The notes under the pieces were generated by a model that searched no databases, was not told the DNA's origin, and saw only the letters and a list, made by a program, of their open reading frames with translations. Shown here in pieces: positions 1-8,769 of a stretch of DNA of 48,433 nucleotides. The DNA lies in NCBI GenBank assembly GCA_028872015.1, contig JAGWLO010000024.1, positions 1 through 48,433 on the forward strand, written 5' to 3'. A program made the translations under genes and the position numbers. This DNA comes from Burkholderiales bacterium. Lineage in GTDB: Bacteria; Pseudomonadota; Gammaproteobacteria; Burkholderiales; Burkholderiaceae_C. Position 1 is the stretch's first letter. The number at the start of each line of letters is the position of its first letter.

Positions 1-51
1 GAAGCGCCTGAAGCGCCTGAAGCGCCTGAAGCGGCCGAGGGGGCCGAGGGG
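1..51. repeat. 9-bp tandem repeat (GAAGCGCCT)n
   Basis: Three perfect copies of GAAGCGCCT open the window. They are followed by a partly degenerate copy and by two GGCCGAGGG-type units. On the minus strand they encode an Ala-Ser-Gly / Ala-Pro-Ser linker in the C-terminal part of the last pseudopilin. The array may continue to the left. Unit length is a multiple of three, so copy-number change would lengthen or shorten the linker without a frameshift. Confidence 0.8.
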
Positions 52-470
52 GCCGGGGCGGCGGTGAATGCCCAATCGCCGACCGTCTCGCCGCGATCGC
101 GCCGCATGGCCGGCACGCGGGCGCGACTGTGCACGCCCATGATCGCCCCGCGGTCGTCGCGAACGACGACCCAGTCGGCGCGGCCGGTGAATGGGTCGAG
201 GTAGACCTGCCGCAAGTAGCGACGCAGGGTCAGACTGCGGCGATCCTCGAGCAGATCCTCCAGGCTCGCCGGGCCGGGAGCGGCGCCCGGCGCGGACGCA
301 CCGCGGTAGGCGGCGATGGCCTGCGCGATCGCGTCGCCCCGGAATGCCAGATCGCGCTCGCGCTCTCGCTGTGTGATGGTGCTCCAGCGCTGACCGGCGG
401 TGGCCAGCGCAGCCCCGGCCAGTGCAAGGACGAAGAGCAGCCACAAATAGGTGAAGCCGCGCTCGCGCAT
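1..470 (-). CDS. type II secretion/pilus-like pseudopilin, C-terminus beyond window
   Basis: Last visible gene of the minus-strand secretion operon. It starts at ATG 470, six bases after the stop of the preceding pseudopilin, and stays open to base 1, so the C-terminus is missing. The N-terminus MRERGFTYLWLLFVLALAG is a class III prepilin signal: a short basic leader, G-F-T at the cleavage site, then a hydrophobic helix. The residue 5 after cleavage is not the usual glutamate (Y-L-W instead of L-I-E), as in GspK-like minor pseudopilins. A helical stretch follows and then a domain with YLDPFTGRADWVVV, the P-F/P-W-G type segment of GspG/H relatives. The visible end is a low-complexity (Ala-Ser-Gly)n tail. 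A minor, possibly tip, pseudopilin is the likeliest role. Confidence 0.75.
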   Translation of the reverse strand, partial: MRERGFTYLWLLFVLALAGAALATAGQRWSTITQRERERDLAFRGDAIAQAIAAYRGASAPGAAPGPASLEDLLEDRRSLTLRRYLRQVYLDPFTGRADWVVVRDDRGAIMGVHSRARVPAMRRDRGETVGDWAFTAAPAPSAPSAASGASGASGA

Positions 471-474
471 GGGC

Positions 475-867
475 TCACCAGTCTGCGTACAGCCGGCCGT
501 CGCGGCCGCGGCCGGCGGCGCCGCTGCGCACGTCGGCCACCTCGCCGCCGAAGCCTGATTCGGGCGCCGGCGGCAGCAGCACCCAGCTGTCGCGGCGACT
601 GGTCATGGGATCCTCGGGGACGCTGCGCAAGTAGCGGCGCTCGGCGAGTTCGTCCAGGGACTTCGGGTAATGCCCTTGGTCAGCGAGGTATTTGTCGATG
701 GCGTCGCGCATCACGTTCAGCGAGGTCTGCAAGCTGCTCTCTCGCGCACGCTCGACGCTGTGGAAGTAGCGCGGCGCCGCGATCGACACCAGCAGGCCGA
801 TGATGGCCATCACGACCAGCAGTTCGATCAGCGTGAAGCCCCGGCGGCGTGCGCGGTACGCGGGCAT
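475..867 (-). CDS. GspG-like pseudopilin (second of three downstream)
   Basis: 130-residue pilin-like protein with leader MPAYRARRRG and the canonical N-methylation helix FTLIELLVVMAIIGLLVSIA: cleavage after Gly10, Glu at mature position 5. After the helix comes a short globular domain with the GspG-type segment LADQGHYPKSLDELAERRYL and RSVPEDPMTSR, then a C-terminus ending YADW. It is shorter than true GspG and lacks the full PWG-N-Y-Y segment and calcium loop, so a minor pseudopilin is more likely than the major one. It sits 5 bases downstream of the preceding pseudopilin in the same operon. It needs a prepilin peptidase, which is not in this window. Confidence 0.85.
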   Translation of the reverse strand: MPAYRARRRGFTLIELLVVMAIIGLLVSIAAPRYFHSVERARESSLQTSLNVMRDAIDKYLADQGHYPKSLDELAERRYLRSVPEDPMTSRRDSWVLLPPAPESGFGGEVADVRSGAAGRGRDGRLYADW

Positions 868-872
868 GGCGG

Positions 873-1346
873 CTACCAGTCGCGCAGCCGCGACCCGTCG
901 ATGGCGGTCGCGGTGCTCTGGGAACGAACGTCGTAGACGTCGCGCCCTGGCGCCGGCGCGTCGGGCGGGCTCTCGTAGCTGCGCAACCCCCAGGATCGAG
1001 CCGGCGGCAGGGTCGCCTCGGCGAAGGGATCGCGCGGAATCCGGCGCAGAAAGTAGATCCGGCGCCCTGCGGTGGACTTGTCGGCGACGCCCTCGACGAG
1101 CACGTCCAGCGACGGCGGGTACCCGCTCGCGTCCGCCGCGACGTCGATCTTTCCGGCATCAGCGGCGTGCTTGTACTCGTCGATCGCGATGCGCAGCGTG
1201 CGCAAGGCCTGGCGCAACTCCAACTCGCGACTGCGTCGCACGCTGAATTCGGCCACCGGAAAGGCCGCTGCCGCCAAGATGCCGACGATGGTCACGACCA
1301 CCAGCATCTCGATGAGGGTGAAGCCGCCGTGCCGCCGCGCGCCCAT
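873..1346 (-). CDS. GspG-like pseudopilin (first of three downstream)
   Basis: 157 residues. Leader MGARRHGG followed by FTLIEMLVVVTIVGILAAAA gives a class III signal with Glu5. The globular part contains EYKHAADAGK, YPPSLDVLVEGV and IPRDPFAE, which follow the GspG layout (helix, loop, P-x-D-P-F/W), and ends RLRDW. It starts 4 bases after the secretin stop and is clearly co-transcribed. It resembles the paired GspG-like minor pilins of hybrid T2SS/T4P clusters. Substrate and position in the pseudopilus cannot be read from the sequence. Confidence 0.85.
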   Translation of the reverse strand: MGARRHGGFTLIEMLVVVTIVGILAAAAFPVAEFSVRRSRELELRQALRTLRIAIDEYKHAADAGKIDVAADASGYPPSLDVLVEGVADKSTAGRRIYFLRRIPRDPFAEATLPPARSWGLRSYESPPDAPAPGRDVYDVRSQSTATAIDGSRLRDW

Positions 1347-1350
1347 GTCG

Positions 1351-3534
1351 TCACTTCGGTGCGATGCGCAGCGTCCTCTCGCCCCGCAGCGGCACCGGCA
1401 CCACCGTGCCGTCGGGCTGCGTCGCGGTCAGACTGTCGATGCCGACCTCGATGGCCTGGCCGCCTGCGGGGTCGAGCACGCTCATGACGACGGCGCGCTG
1501 ACCACCCGGTGCGAGCGAGAACGGCATGCGCCCGCTGCTGCGCCCCAGCGGATTCGGCAGGGCCAGGAACCGGGGATCGACGACGACTTCTGCGCTCACC
1601 GTCGCACCGCTCGTGTTCTGCAGCGTGACGGAGGCGGTCCCGCCGACCTTGGCTTCGCCGCTCGTGGCCACGATCAGCGCACCGGGCGCCGTCTCGCCCG
1701 AGCTGTCCGATGAGGCTGCGTCGGGGGCTGGGGCGGCGCTGGGCAGAGCGGGGCGGGGCATCGCGCCGTCGGTGGGGGGCATTGCCACTGCGGCATGACT
1801 GGCCAGCCGCAGCGGCTCGGCGCCCGGATTGGCCTCGAGCCCGCCCGGCCCGAGGATCGCGTCCGACTCGGGCAGGCCGATGTTGCGCAGCACGTGCGGC
1901 GTGATCAGCAGAATGATCTCGGTCTTGTTCTTGCCGTCGCCGTGGACGCCGAACAAGCGGCCGACGAGCGGCAGGCTGGCAAGCCCGGGAATGCCGCTGA
2001 TGCTCTTGGTGTCTTCGTCGCGGACCAGGCCCCCGAGCACCTGGGTCTCGCCATCGCGCAGCCGCAGCGAGGTGCTGGCTTGGCGCGTGCCGACGTCGTA
2101 GCCGATCGATCCCGCCGGGCCGATCACCTGGGCAATCAGCGTGCTCACCTCCAGCCCCACCTTGATGACGGTGTCGTTGTCGAGCTGCACGCTCGGCTCG
2201 ACCTCGAGCTTGAGCCCCACGTCCAGGTAGCTCACGCTCGTCGTGCCCGCGACATTGGCCGTGGCCGCCGTGCTCGCGAACACGGGCAGCTTCTCGCCGA
2301 TGAGGATCTTGGCCTTCTCATGGTTGCGCGCGCGCAGGCGCGGGTGGGCCAGCACGTTGCCCCGGCTCGCCGTCTCTCGCAGCGTGGCCACCAGGGCGGG
2401 GTTGGCGATGCTCGCGAGCAGGTTGCCGCGATCGGCCCGGGTCACCTCGCTGGCGCCGCCGCCCAGCCCGTAGCTGATGGTGTCCGGCCATTTCACGCCC
2501 AGCGCGTCGAGCTTGGCGCTCGAGATCTCGATGACTTCCACGTCGAGCATGACCTCGGGCTCGGGCAGGTCCAGGCTCGCGAGCAGGCGCTCGACCAGGC
2601 GCACGACCTGCGGCGAGTCCCGGATCACCATCAGGTTGAGGCGTTCGTCGATGAACACATCGCGCGTCTTGGCCAGCGCGCGCACCATCGCCTGCGCCTG
2701 CTTCACGTCGGTGTTGACGAGGTAGAAGCTTCGCGTCACCAGGTCCTCGTGCTCGCGCTGCTTGGCCAGGGTATTGGGGTAGATCAGCAGCGTGCGGTCG
2801 TTGAGCACTTTGCGCTCGAGCTGCTGCGTCGTCAGGATCACGCGCAGCGCGTCCGCAACGCTGACGCTGTGCAGCATCACGCTGATCTTGGTGTCCGTGC
2901 GGACATCCTTGTCGAAGACGAAATTGAGCCCGTTCGTCCGCCCCAGGCTTTCGAACACCGAGCGCAGGCTCGCATCGCGGAACTCGAGGCTGACGATCTT
3001 TCGGAACTCGGTGCCGAGCGCGGGCACGATGTCGGGCGGCGGGCGCTTGTCGGCCAGCTTGAGCAGCGCCGCGCGTGCGGCCGGCTGGCCGGGAGACTCG
3101 GTGAGGACCCGCCGCAGCAGGGCTTCGGCCTCGTCGTTCCTGCCCTTCGCCTGCGCGGCCTGGGCCTGCGCCAGCCAGGTCTTCTCACGCTCGTCGCGCT
3201 TGAACTCCTCGCGGGCCGTCACGGTGCGTGGGTGCTGTGCGTCCAGGGCCTGCAGTCTGTCGAGGGTCGCCCGGGCATCGTCGAGCCGGCCCGCACTGCG
3301 GTCTGCCTCGAACCGGTTGGCGAGTTGCGTGATCACGAGTTCGCGCTGGCGCAGCCAGGCGGCGCGCACCTGGGGATCGCCCGGCTCGTTGCGTCGGGCG
3401 TGATCGAGCAGCGCCAGCGCATCGTCGTTCTGGCCGGCTTGGGACATGCGTTCGGCGTCCTCGACGACCGTCGCGCAGCCGGCGCACAGGACGGCCAGTG
3501 CAAGGCCGATGAACAGCAGGCGGAGTCGGTTCAT
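1351..3534 (-). CDS. secretin, GspD/PilQ-like outer-membrane lipoprotein
   Basis: 727-residue outer-membrane channel of the secretion system. ATG 3534 overlaps the previous stop (ATGA). The N-terminus ends in a lipobox (LAVLCAGC), so the protein is probably a lipoprotein. Residues about 30-170 form TPR-like helices, unusual for plain GspD but seen in PilQ/MshL-like secretins. Then come an N-domain (LEFRDASLRSVFESLGR, a STN/N0-like motif), an N1-type repeat (FYLVNTDVKQAQAMVRALAK) and the secretin core with VLAHPRLRARNHEKAKILIG, the conserved GETQVLGGLVRDEDTKSISG and GLASLPLVGRLFG, ending ILLITPHVLR. About 170 residues follow the core, with a Pro/Ala-rich linker and a beta-rich domain (GTASVTLQNTSGATVSAEVV) resembling a cohesin- or Ig-like fold. 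Confidence 0.92.
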   Translation of the reverse strand: MNRLRLLFIGLALAVLCAGCATVVEDAERMSQAGQNDDALALLDHARRNEPGDPQVRAAWLRQRELVITQLANRFEADRSAGRLDDARATLDRLQALDAQHPRTVTAREEFKRDEREKTWLAQAQAAQAKGRNDEAEALLRRVLTESPGQPAARAALLKLADKRPPPDIVPALGTEFRKIVSLEFRDASLRSVFESLGRTNGLNFVFDKDVRTDTKISVMLHSVSVADALRVILTTQQLERKVLNDRTLLIYPNTLAKQREHEDLVTRSFYLVNTDVKQAQAMVRALAKTRDVFIDERLNLMVIRDSPQVVRLVERLLASLDLPEPEVMLDVEVIEISSAKLDALGVKWPDTISYGLGGGASEVTRADRGNLLASIANPALVATLRETASRGNVLAHPRLRARNHEKAKILIGEKLPVFASTAATANVAGTTSVSYLDVGLKLEVEPSVQLDNDTVIKVGLEVSTLIAQVIGPAGSIGYDVGTRQASTSLRLRDGETQVLGGLVRDEDTKSISGIPGLASLPLVGRLFGVHGDGKNKTEIILLITPHVLRNIGLPESDAILGPGGLEANPGAEPLRLASHAAVAMPPTDGAMPRPALPSAAPAPDAASSDSSGETAPGALIVATSGEAKVGGTASVTLQNTSGATVSAEVVVDPRFLALPNPLGRSSGRMPFSLAPGGQRAVVMSVLDPAGGQAIEVGIDSLTATQPDGTVVPVPLRGERTLRIAPK

Positions 3535-4064
3535 GAGTTGGGGAATGAAACGGTCTTCTGCTGCCCGCCGGGCAGCCACGTCAGCGTGATACCCGCGTCG
3601 CCGATGGCGTCGACGCGCCACTGCCCGTCGATCACGTCGTCCGGCCTTACGTCCAGCGTGCGCCGGGGTCCGTTGAGCAGGACCCGCACGCCGCTGGCGT
3701 CCCAGAAGCGGCCGATCAGGGCGTACGGGAACGGCGGCAAGGGCGCGGCTGCCGGCGGTGGCGGGGTCTGCGATGGGGCAGGGGGCGGGGGCACCGGTGG
3801 CGGCGGCGCGCCCCACGCCGCGGCTTCATCCGGATCGAACGGCCACGCGGCGGCCGTCCGAGGCCGTGGCAATCCGGGCCAGGCAGCGGCGGGCGCCGGC
3901 GCAGCCGGGCGGACGACCGCACGATTCGACGCCGGTGCCTTGCCCGGGGACCCAGCGGCAGCCCCTGCCGGCACCACGCTGTCGGCGTCGCTGTGCGTCG
4001 CGACCCAGGCCGTTGCGGCCAGTGTCGCGACGAGCGCTGCGGCGAGCATCGGGCCTCGCTTCAT
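3531..4064 (-). CDS. PilP/GspC-like periplasmic connector
   Basis: 177 residues with an uncleaved or cleavable N-terminal hydrophobic segment (residues 6-23), a long Pro/Ala-rich linker (about 25-110), and a compact C-terminal beta domain: FPYALIGRFWDASGVRVLLN then VRPDDVIDGQWRVDAIGDAG. That is the layout of PilP and of the GspC homology-region domain that docks on the secretin. Position just before the secretin gene supports the role. Start ATG 4064 overlaps the stop of the preceding gene (4061). Sequence identity to named PilP proteins looks low, so the call rests on architecture and gene order. Confidence 0.7.
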   Translation of the reverse strand: MKRGPMLAAALVATLAATAWVATHSDADSVVPAGAAAGSPGKAPASNRAVVRPAAPAPAAAWPGLPRPRTAAAWPFDPDEAAAWGAPPPPVPPPPAPSQTPPPPAAAPLPPFPYALIGRFWDASGVRVLLNGPRRTLDVRPDDVIDGQWRVDAIGDAGITLTWLPGGQQKTVSFPNS

Positions 4065-4693
4065 GGCGGCATTGCCCGGGCTGCGGTGAGGCGCGAGCGG
4101 CCCCCCGGGGGCTGCGGGTCACCGTCCGCCGACCGCATCCACAGCGACCACTGGAGCTCGCCGCGCAACTCGGCCGAAACCGTGTCGCGACGCTCCAGTC
4201 GCAAGCGGTCGAGGCTCAGCGCGGGATCGCCGCGCAACGCCTCGTCGACGAAGCGCCGCACGTCGGCATAGGTCCCCGTCACCGGCAACAGCACGCGCAG
4301 CCGCACAAGCCCCAGCGCCGGCTCGTCGGCCACCCGAAGATCGCTGCGCTGGGCTTGCACCCCGGCCGCTGCAGCCGAGGTGAGGAGTTGCGCGACGCGC
4401 TGATTCCGTGCGCCCGCGCCTGGAAATGTCTCGCGGAACTGCACCCAGAGGTCGGGCGCGGGCAGAGCGCGGCGCTGTCTCGCTGCCAGGGCGGCATGCC
4501 TTCGGGCCTCGTGCAGGGCCGATGCTTCGGCACGAAGCCCGGCCTGCTCCCCGGGCACCACCACGCCCCCGAGCACGGCCGCCGCGATGAGCGACATCAA
4601 TCCAACGATGCCCGGCAGACCCCAGCCCCGCGCCTCGCGCACCAGACGCGCCAGCATCGCGCGCGTGGACCGCAGGTGGGCGCCGCCGATCAT
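4061..4693 (-). CDS. PilO/GspM-like inner-membrane protein
   Basis: 210 residues: short cytoplasmic N-terminus, one transmembrane segment (about residues 27-47, LPGIVGLMSLIAAAVLGGVV), a helical stalk (AEASALHEARRHAALAARQR) and a periplasmic ferredoxin-like domain near RLRVLLPVTGTYADVRRFVD. This is the PilO/GspM plan. It overlaps both neighbours by 4 bases, consistent with translational coupling within the alignment subcomplex (PilM-N-O-P). Assigned by architecture and gene order. Confidence 0.75.
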   Translation of the reverse strand: MIGGAHLRSTRAMLARLVREARGWGLPGIVGLMSLIAAAVLGGVVVPGEQAGLRAEASALHEARRHAALAARQRRALPAPDLWVQFRETFPGAGARNQRVAQLLTSAAAAGVQAQRSDLRVADEPALGLVRLRVLLPVTGTYADVRRFVDEALRGDPALSLDRLRLERRDTVSAELRGELQWSLWMRSADGDPQPPGGRSRLTAARAMPP

Positions 4694-5253
4694 GGTTGCG
4701 CCTCATCGCCCTGGTGCGCCCGCAACTCGAAGCGAACGCCGGCGCCCGGGGCCGCCGCGCCTGCGGCCTCGATGCGCAGCAGCGTGACGTCGCTCCACCG
4801 AGGTGCCCGCGCCAGCGAATCGGCGGTCTCGAGCGCGGTGTCACGGTCCGGTGCTTCGCCTTCGAGCCGGACCTCACCACGCTCGGCATCATGCTCGAGG
4901 CGCAGCCAGCGCACGGCACGAGGGGCGTAGCGCTCCGGGCCCTCGAAAAGCGTGTGCCATGGGTGGTCCAGACCCTGCACGACCCTGCGCGCCGCCACCG
5001 CGGCCCCCAAAGGGGCAGGCGCCGTGGACGCCGGCGCGGCATCGGGGCGCGTCGCCAGCCGAACCGCTGCGGCGCGGCCCCGAAGCTCGTCACGGGCGGC
5101 CTCGACGGCCGTCCAGTCATCGAAGGCCACCGCGAGCACGGAAACAGAAAACAATAGCCAGACCCAGGCCAGCAGCGGAGACCGCTTCGGCCGGGGCAGG
5201 AAGTCGGCCCGCGGCCAGCGCGCGCGGGAAGCCCGCGATGGCCACATGCTCAC
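4690..5253 (-). CDS. PilN-like inner-membrane protein
   Basis: 187 residues. Basic cytoplasmic N-terminus, one transmembrane helix (about residues 26-44, PLLAWVWLLFSVSVLAVA) and a periplasmic alpha/beta domain (VRWLRLEHDAERGEVRLEG, then a second strand-helix unit). PilN/GspL-C share this fold and lie between PilM and PilO, as here. The start is GTG 5253, overlapping the upstream stop as GTGA; ATG 5247, two codons in, is the alternative. Function is inferred from position. Confidence 0.72.
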   Translation of the reverse strand: MSMWPSRASRARWPRADFLPRPKRSPLLAWVWLLFSVSVLAVAFDDWTAVEAARDELRGRAAAVRLATRPDAAPASTAPAPLGAAVAARRVVQGLDHPWHTLFEGPERYAPRAVRWLRLEHDAERGEVRLEGEAPDRDTALETADSLARAPRWSDVTLLRIEAAGAAAPGAGVRFELRAHQGDEAQP

Positions 5254-6002
5254 GTCCCCAGCCAGCGCGGGGCCGGTCGTGAACCCGACAGCGACCCCAG
5301 CCGGCGCGCGGGCAAGGCTTCGACCCCGTTCTCGTCGAGGCCGTAGCCGTGCACCCAGGCCTGCGCGCCATCGACCTGCAGCGAGCCCAACAGGTCAGCC
5401 AGCGCGCGCACGTCTGCCCGGTCCAGCCAGTGCTGCTCGATGCCCGTCAGCCGCCCGAGTCCGCTGCGCAGCCGTGTCACCTGCGCGCCCTCGACCAGCC
5501 ACAGCTCCGCCGCGGGTGCCAGCATCAACGCCGGCACTTCCGCCCCGGCCGCGTGCAGCGCGACGGCCCACCACGGCTGAATGGCGCGCAGCACGATTCG
5601 ATGCTGCTCGGCCTCACGGCGCAGTGCACCCAGGTCGATGCCCGAAACTGCCGCCACGCCCCGCTGGCTTGCGTCGTGCCATGCAGCCAGCGCCCATTGC
5701 TCGGCAGGACGGCCGTGGTAGTGGATGAACTGGTGACGTCCCCAGCCTCGCACGGCCTCTTCGTCGGCAAGCGGCGTTGCAGGGTCCTCGACCAGGATCT
5801 GCTGCGTCAGCGCCCCTGACAAAACGAGCCTGACGCTCGAGCCTGCGAGGGTGGCGGCCCAGTCGGACACCGGCATGATCCGCTCGGGGATTGCCTCGGG
5901 CCCGCCGTAGCGCCACGCCGCATCGGGCTGCAGGAACACCGCCTCGGGCACGCTGCGGTCGCGCACGCGACGCCAGGCTCCGAGCAAACGCCGGCCGACC
6001 AT
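5250..6002 (-). CDS. PilM-like (actin-fold) cytoplasmic component, divergent
   Basis: About 250 residues, no transmembrane segment. It occupies the PilM position between GspE and the PilN-like gene. The first half (PVSDWAATLAGSSVRLVLSG) and the alternating strand/helix pattern fit a degenerate actin/FtsA-like fold as in PilM or the cytoplasmic part of GspL. Clear nucleotide-binding phosphate loops are not visible. ATG 6002 starts 4 bases after the GspE stop; GTG 6026 would overlap GspE by 20 bases and is less likely. In T4P/T2SS machines this component links the assembly ATPase to the membrane alignment complex. Confidence 0.6.
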   Translation of the reverse strand: MVGRRLLGAWRRVRDRSVPEAVFLQPDAAWRYGGPEAIPERIMPVSDWAATLAGSSVRLVLSGALTQQILVEDPATPLADEEAVRGWGRHQFIHYHGRPAEQWALAAWHDASQRGVAAVSGIDLGALRREAEQHRIVLRAIQPWWAVALHAAGAEVPALMLAPAAELWLVEGAQVTRLRSGLGRLTGIEQHWLDRADVRALADLLGSLQVDGAQAWVHGYGLDENGVEALPARRLGSLSGSRPAPRWLGT

Positions 6003-6006
6003 GGCT

Positions 6007-7557
6007 TCAGTCGGCCAGCGTGACACGGTCCAGCTCCTCGAAGGTGGTCTCTCCGCGCACCACCATGTCGAGCGCGGCGTCGCGCAGGCGCCTGAGGCCG
6101 CGATCCCGCGCCGCCGCTTTGATGCGGCCCATCGGGCTGCGGGCCGCGATCAGGTCGCGCAGCTCGTCGTCGAGCAACAGCAGCTCGGCCACGGCTCGCC
6201 GGCCGCGGTAACCCGTACCCCGGCAATGGCCGCAGCCCATGCCGCGGGCGCAGGCGTGAACTGGCCCCAGGGTGTAGCGGTCGAGCCGCTCGCGCGGCGG
6301 CATGAACGAAGTGCGGCAGTGGGCGCAGTTCACCCGCATCAGGCGCTGCGCGAGCACGCCATTCAACGCGGACACGACGTTGTAGAGGTCCAGCCCCATG
6401 TGCATGAAGCGCCCGAGCACATCGAATGCCGTGTTCGCATGCACCGTGCTGAAGACCAGGTGACCGGTCAGCGCCGCCTGGATCGCGATCTGTGCAGTCT
6501 CGGTATCGCGGATTTCCCCCACCATGACCCGGTCGGGGTCATGGCGCAGGATCGACCGCAGGCCGCGCGCGAAGCTCAGCCCCTTCTTGTCGTTGACCGG
6601 GATCTGCACCACGCCGGGCAGTTGGTATTCCACCGGGTCCTCGATCGTGACGATCTTGTCGCGCCCGTCGTTGATTTCGCTGATCGCCGCGTAGAGGGTC
6701 GTGGTCTTGCCGCTTCCGGTCGGCCCCGTGACCAACAACATGCCGTGCGGCAGGCGTGCCAGAGCGCGGACGGCCTCGCGAATGTCGGGGTCGAAGCCAA
6801 GCGCCTCCAGGCTGAGTTGACCGTGCGACTGCTCGATCTGTGCACGGTCGAGCACGCGCACGACCGCGTCCTCGCCGAAGACGCTGGGCATCACGGACAG
6901 CCGGAAGTCGATCTCGCGCGCCGCGCAACGCAGCTTGAAGCGACCGTCCTGCGGCAGACGGCGTTCGCCGATGTCGAGTTCGGCCATCACCTTGAGTCGC
7001 GAGACGAGCTGCTCGGCGACGGCCGTGCCGTCGACCTGGCGAACATCGACCATGACCCCGTCGATGCGGTATCGGATGGCCAGGCCCCGCACGCGCGTCT
7101 CGAAGTGGATGTCGCTGACGGCGTCCTGCAGCGCGTCGTACAGGGTCGAGTCGAGCAACCGGACCACGGGGTGCGGCTCCCGGGCGATGCGCAGCGGCGA
7201 AAGCTCGTCGGTGACAGCGGCATCGGCCACCGGGCCGAAGCCGTCCCCGAATTGAGCCAGCGCGCGGAATTCAGCGCTGCCCTCGCCCAGCAGCTCGTCG
7301 ATCTCCGCCGATTCGCACCGCAACCATCGCGCGGGGCCCCGCAGCAGCGCCTCGACCCGCTCTTTGAGCGGACGCTCTTCGGCCCGATCGGCCAGCAGCG
7401 CGCAGCGGCCCTGTGCGTCGGTGGCCAGGACGACGCGCCAGTGCATGGCGTCCGCCTGCGGCCAGCGGCCGAAGTCGAGCTGCCAGCCGGTGCCTGCGCG
7501 CGACGCCAGCACCGCGGGAGCCCCGCCTGCCGGCTCGTCCTGCAAGATCGCGTTCAC
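6007..7557 (-). CDS. gspE: GspE/PilB-type assembly ATPase
   Basis: 516-residue cytoplasmic ATPase that powers pseudopilus assembly. The C-terminal RecA-like core has Walker A GPTGSGKTTTLY, the Asp box (IVTIEDPVEYQLPG), Walker B (RVMVGEIRDTETAQIA) and the His box (GHLVFSTVHANTAF). A zinc-binding insertion has two CxxC pairs (CAHC and CGHC). The N-terminal 120 residues are divergent from the usual N1E/N2E domains. The gene overlaps gspF by 4 bases. Intact catalytic motifs suggest an active enzyme. No PilT-like retraction ATPase is present nearby, which favours a secretion pseudopilus over a retractile pilus. Confidence 0.95.
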   Translation of the reverse strand: MNAILQDEPAGGAPAVLASRAGTGWQLDFGRWPQADAMHWRVVLATDAQGRCALLADRAEERPLKERVEALLRGPARWLRCESAEIDELLGEGSAEFRALAQFGDGFGPVADAAVTDELSPLRIAREPHPVVRLLDSTLYDALQDAVSDIHFETRVRGLAIRYRIDGVMVDVRQVDGTAVAEQLVSRLKVMAELDIGERRLPQDGRFKLRCAAREIDFRLSVMPSVFGEDAVVRVLDRAQIEQSHGQLSLEALGFDPDIREAVRALARLPHGMLLVTGPTGSGKTTTLYAAISEINDGRDKIVTIEDPVEYQLPGVVQIPVNDKKGLSFARGLRSILRHDPDRVMVGEIRDTETAQIAIQAALTGHLVFSTVHANTAFDVLGRFMHMGLDLYNVVSALNGVLAQRLMRVNCAHCRTSFMPPRERLDRYTLGPVHACARGMGCGHCRGTGYRGRRAVAELLLLDDELRDLIAARSPMGRIKAAARDRGLRRLRDAALDMVVRGETTFEELDRVTLAD

Positions 7558-8747
7558 TGCACCGCGTCCATCAGCTGGAAGATCGGCAGGTACATCAACA
7601 CAACCACGCCGCCGATGAGGCTGCCCATCAGCAGCATCAGCAGCGGGTTGATCAGCCGCGTGACCACCTCGGTCAGGCGCGCAAGCTCCTCGTCGTAGAA
7701 CGATGCGGCGTCCCCGAGCATCGGGCCGACGCTGCCGCTGCGCTCGCCCACGCGCAGCATGCGCAGGGCCACGGGCGTCGTCAGACCCTCATGCAGCATC
7801 GCATCGGACAAGCGCTCGCCGCGGTCGATGCGTGCGGTGGCAGCCTCCAGCGCGGCACGCAACGGCGCCGCTGCCACGCCGTTGGCCGTGCGCAGCGCCT
7901 GCGAGATCGGGACGCCGGCCGTGAGCAGCATCGACAGGGTGCGGTACAGCCGTGCCAGTGCCACCGTGCGCAGGCGCCCGGCGGTCCCGGGTACAGACCA
8001 CATCGCGGCCAGCAGGCGATCGCGCACCCCCGGCTGAGTCCATGCCAGCCACGGCGCCGTGAGCAGCATCGCAGCGAGCGTCAACGCAAGCTGCGGGTGC
8101 GCTCCCGTCCAAGCGCCCACGAACAGCAGTGCTCGCGAACCGGCAGGGATGTCGCCGCCCATGCCATCCAGCAGCCCCGCGAAGCGCGGTACGACATAGA
8201 CGAGCAGGAACATCACCACGGCGGATCCTGCGAACACCAGCACCAGCGGGTAGATGCTCGCGCCGATCAGGCGATCGCGCAGCGCCTCGACCCAGGCCAG
8301 GTAGCGGCTGTGGGCATCCAGTGCTTCGCGCAACTGACCTGTGCGTTCGGCCGACGAGACGACGGCGGTATACAGCTCGTCGAACGCGCGCGGCTGCGCC
8401 CGGAGTGCGGTCGAGAAGGCGTCGCCGGCCCTCAGGTGTTGCTCGACCCCGTGCAGCACCCCGGCGATGGACACCGAGGACTCCTTCTCGCGCAACGTGG
8501 CAACGGCTTCGAGCAGCGGAATGCCTGCTCCGAGCAGCACTGCCAGCTCCTTGCTGAACAGGCGTAGCGGAAACCGGTCGGCTCGGCCGCCGGCACGCAC
8601 CGACCGCGCGTCGGCCACCCGCTCGACGCCGAGCACCTGCTGAGCACGAAGCCCCGCAGCCGCGGCGACCGCCTGGGCGTCGGGAGCGTCGACGCGGCGC
8701 CTGTGGATGCGTCCTGCATCGGACCAGCGGACCTCGAACTGCGGCAT
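7554..8747 (-). CDS. gspF: GspF/PilC-type inner-membrane platform protein
   Basis: 397 residues with two copies of the T2SSF domain: one around residues 60-190 (LRLFSKELAVLLGAGIPLLE) and one around 260-390 (ALARLYRTLSMLLTAGVPIS). Each is followed by hydrophobic segments, three transmembrane helices in total (about 170-195, 220-240 and 365-390). The C-terminus (LINPLLMLLMGSLIGGVVV) is typical of the family. Start ATG 8747 gives the normal GspF length and the usual short N-terminal segment (MPQFEVRWSDAG). The platform connects the ATPase to pseudopilin insertion. Confidence 0.95.
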   Translation of the reverse strand: MPQFEVRWSDAGRIHRRRVDAPDAQAVAAAAGLRAQQVLGVERVADARSVRAGGRADRFPLRLFSKELAVLLGAGIPLLEAVATLREKESSVSIAGVLHGVEQHLRAGDAFSTALRAQPRAFDELYTAVVSSAERTGQLREALDAHSRYLAWVEALRDRLIGASIYPLVLVFAGSAVVMFLLVYVVPRFAGLLDGMGGDIPAGSRALLFVGAWTGAHPQLALTLAAMLLTAPWLAWTQPGVRDRLLAAMWSVPGTAGRLRTVALARLYRTLSMLLTAGVPISQALRTANGVAAAPLRAALEAATARIDRGERLSDAMLHEGLTTPVALRMLRVGERSGSVGPMLGDAASFYDEELARLTEVVTRLINPLLMLLMGSLIGGVVVLMYLPIFQLMDAVQ

Positions 8748-8769
8748 GGTGCGTGTTCGGCTCTCGGCG

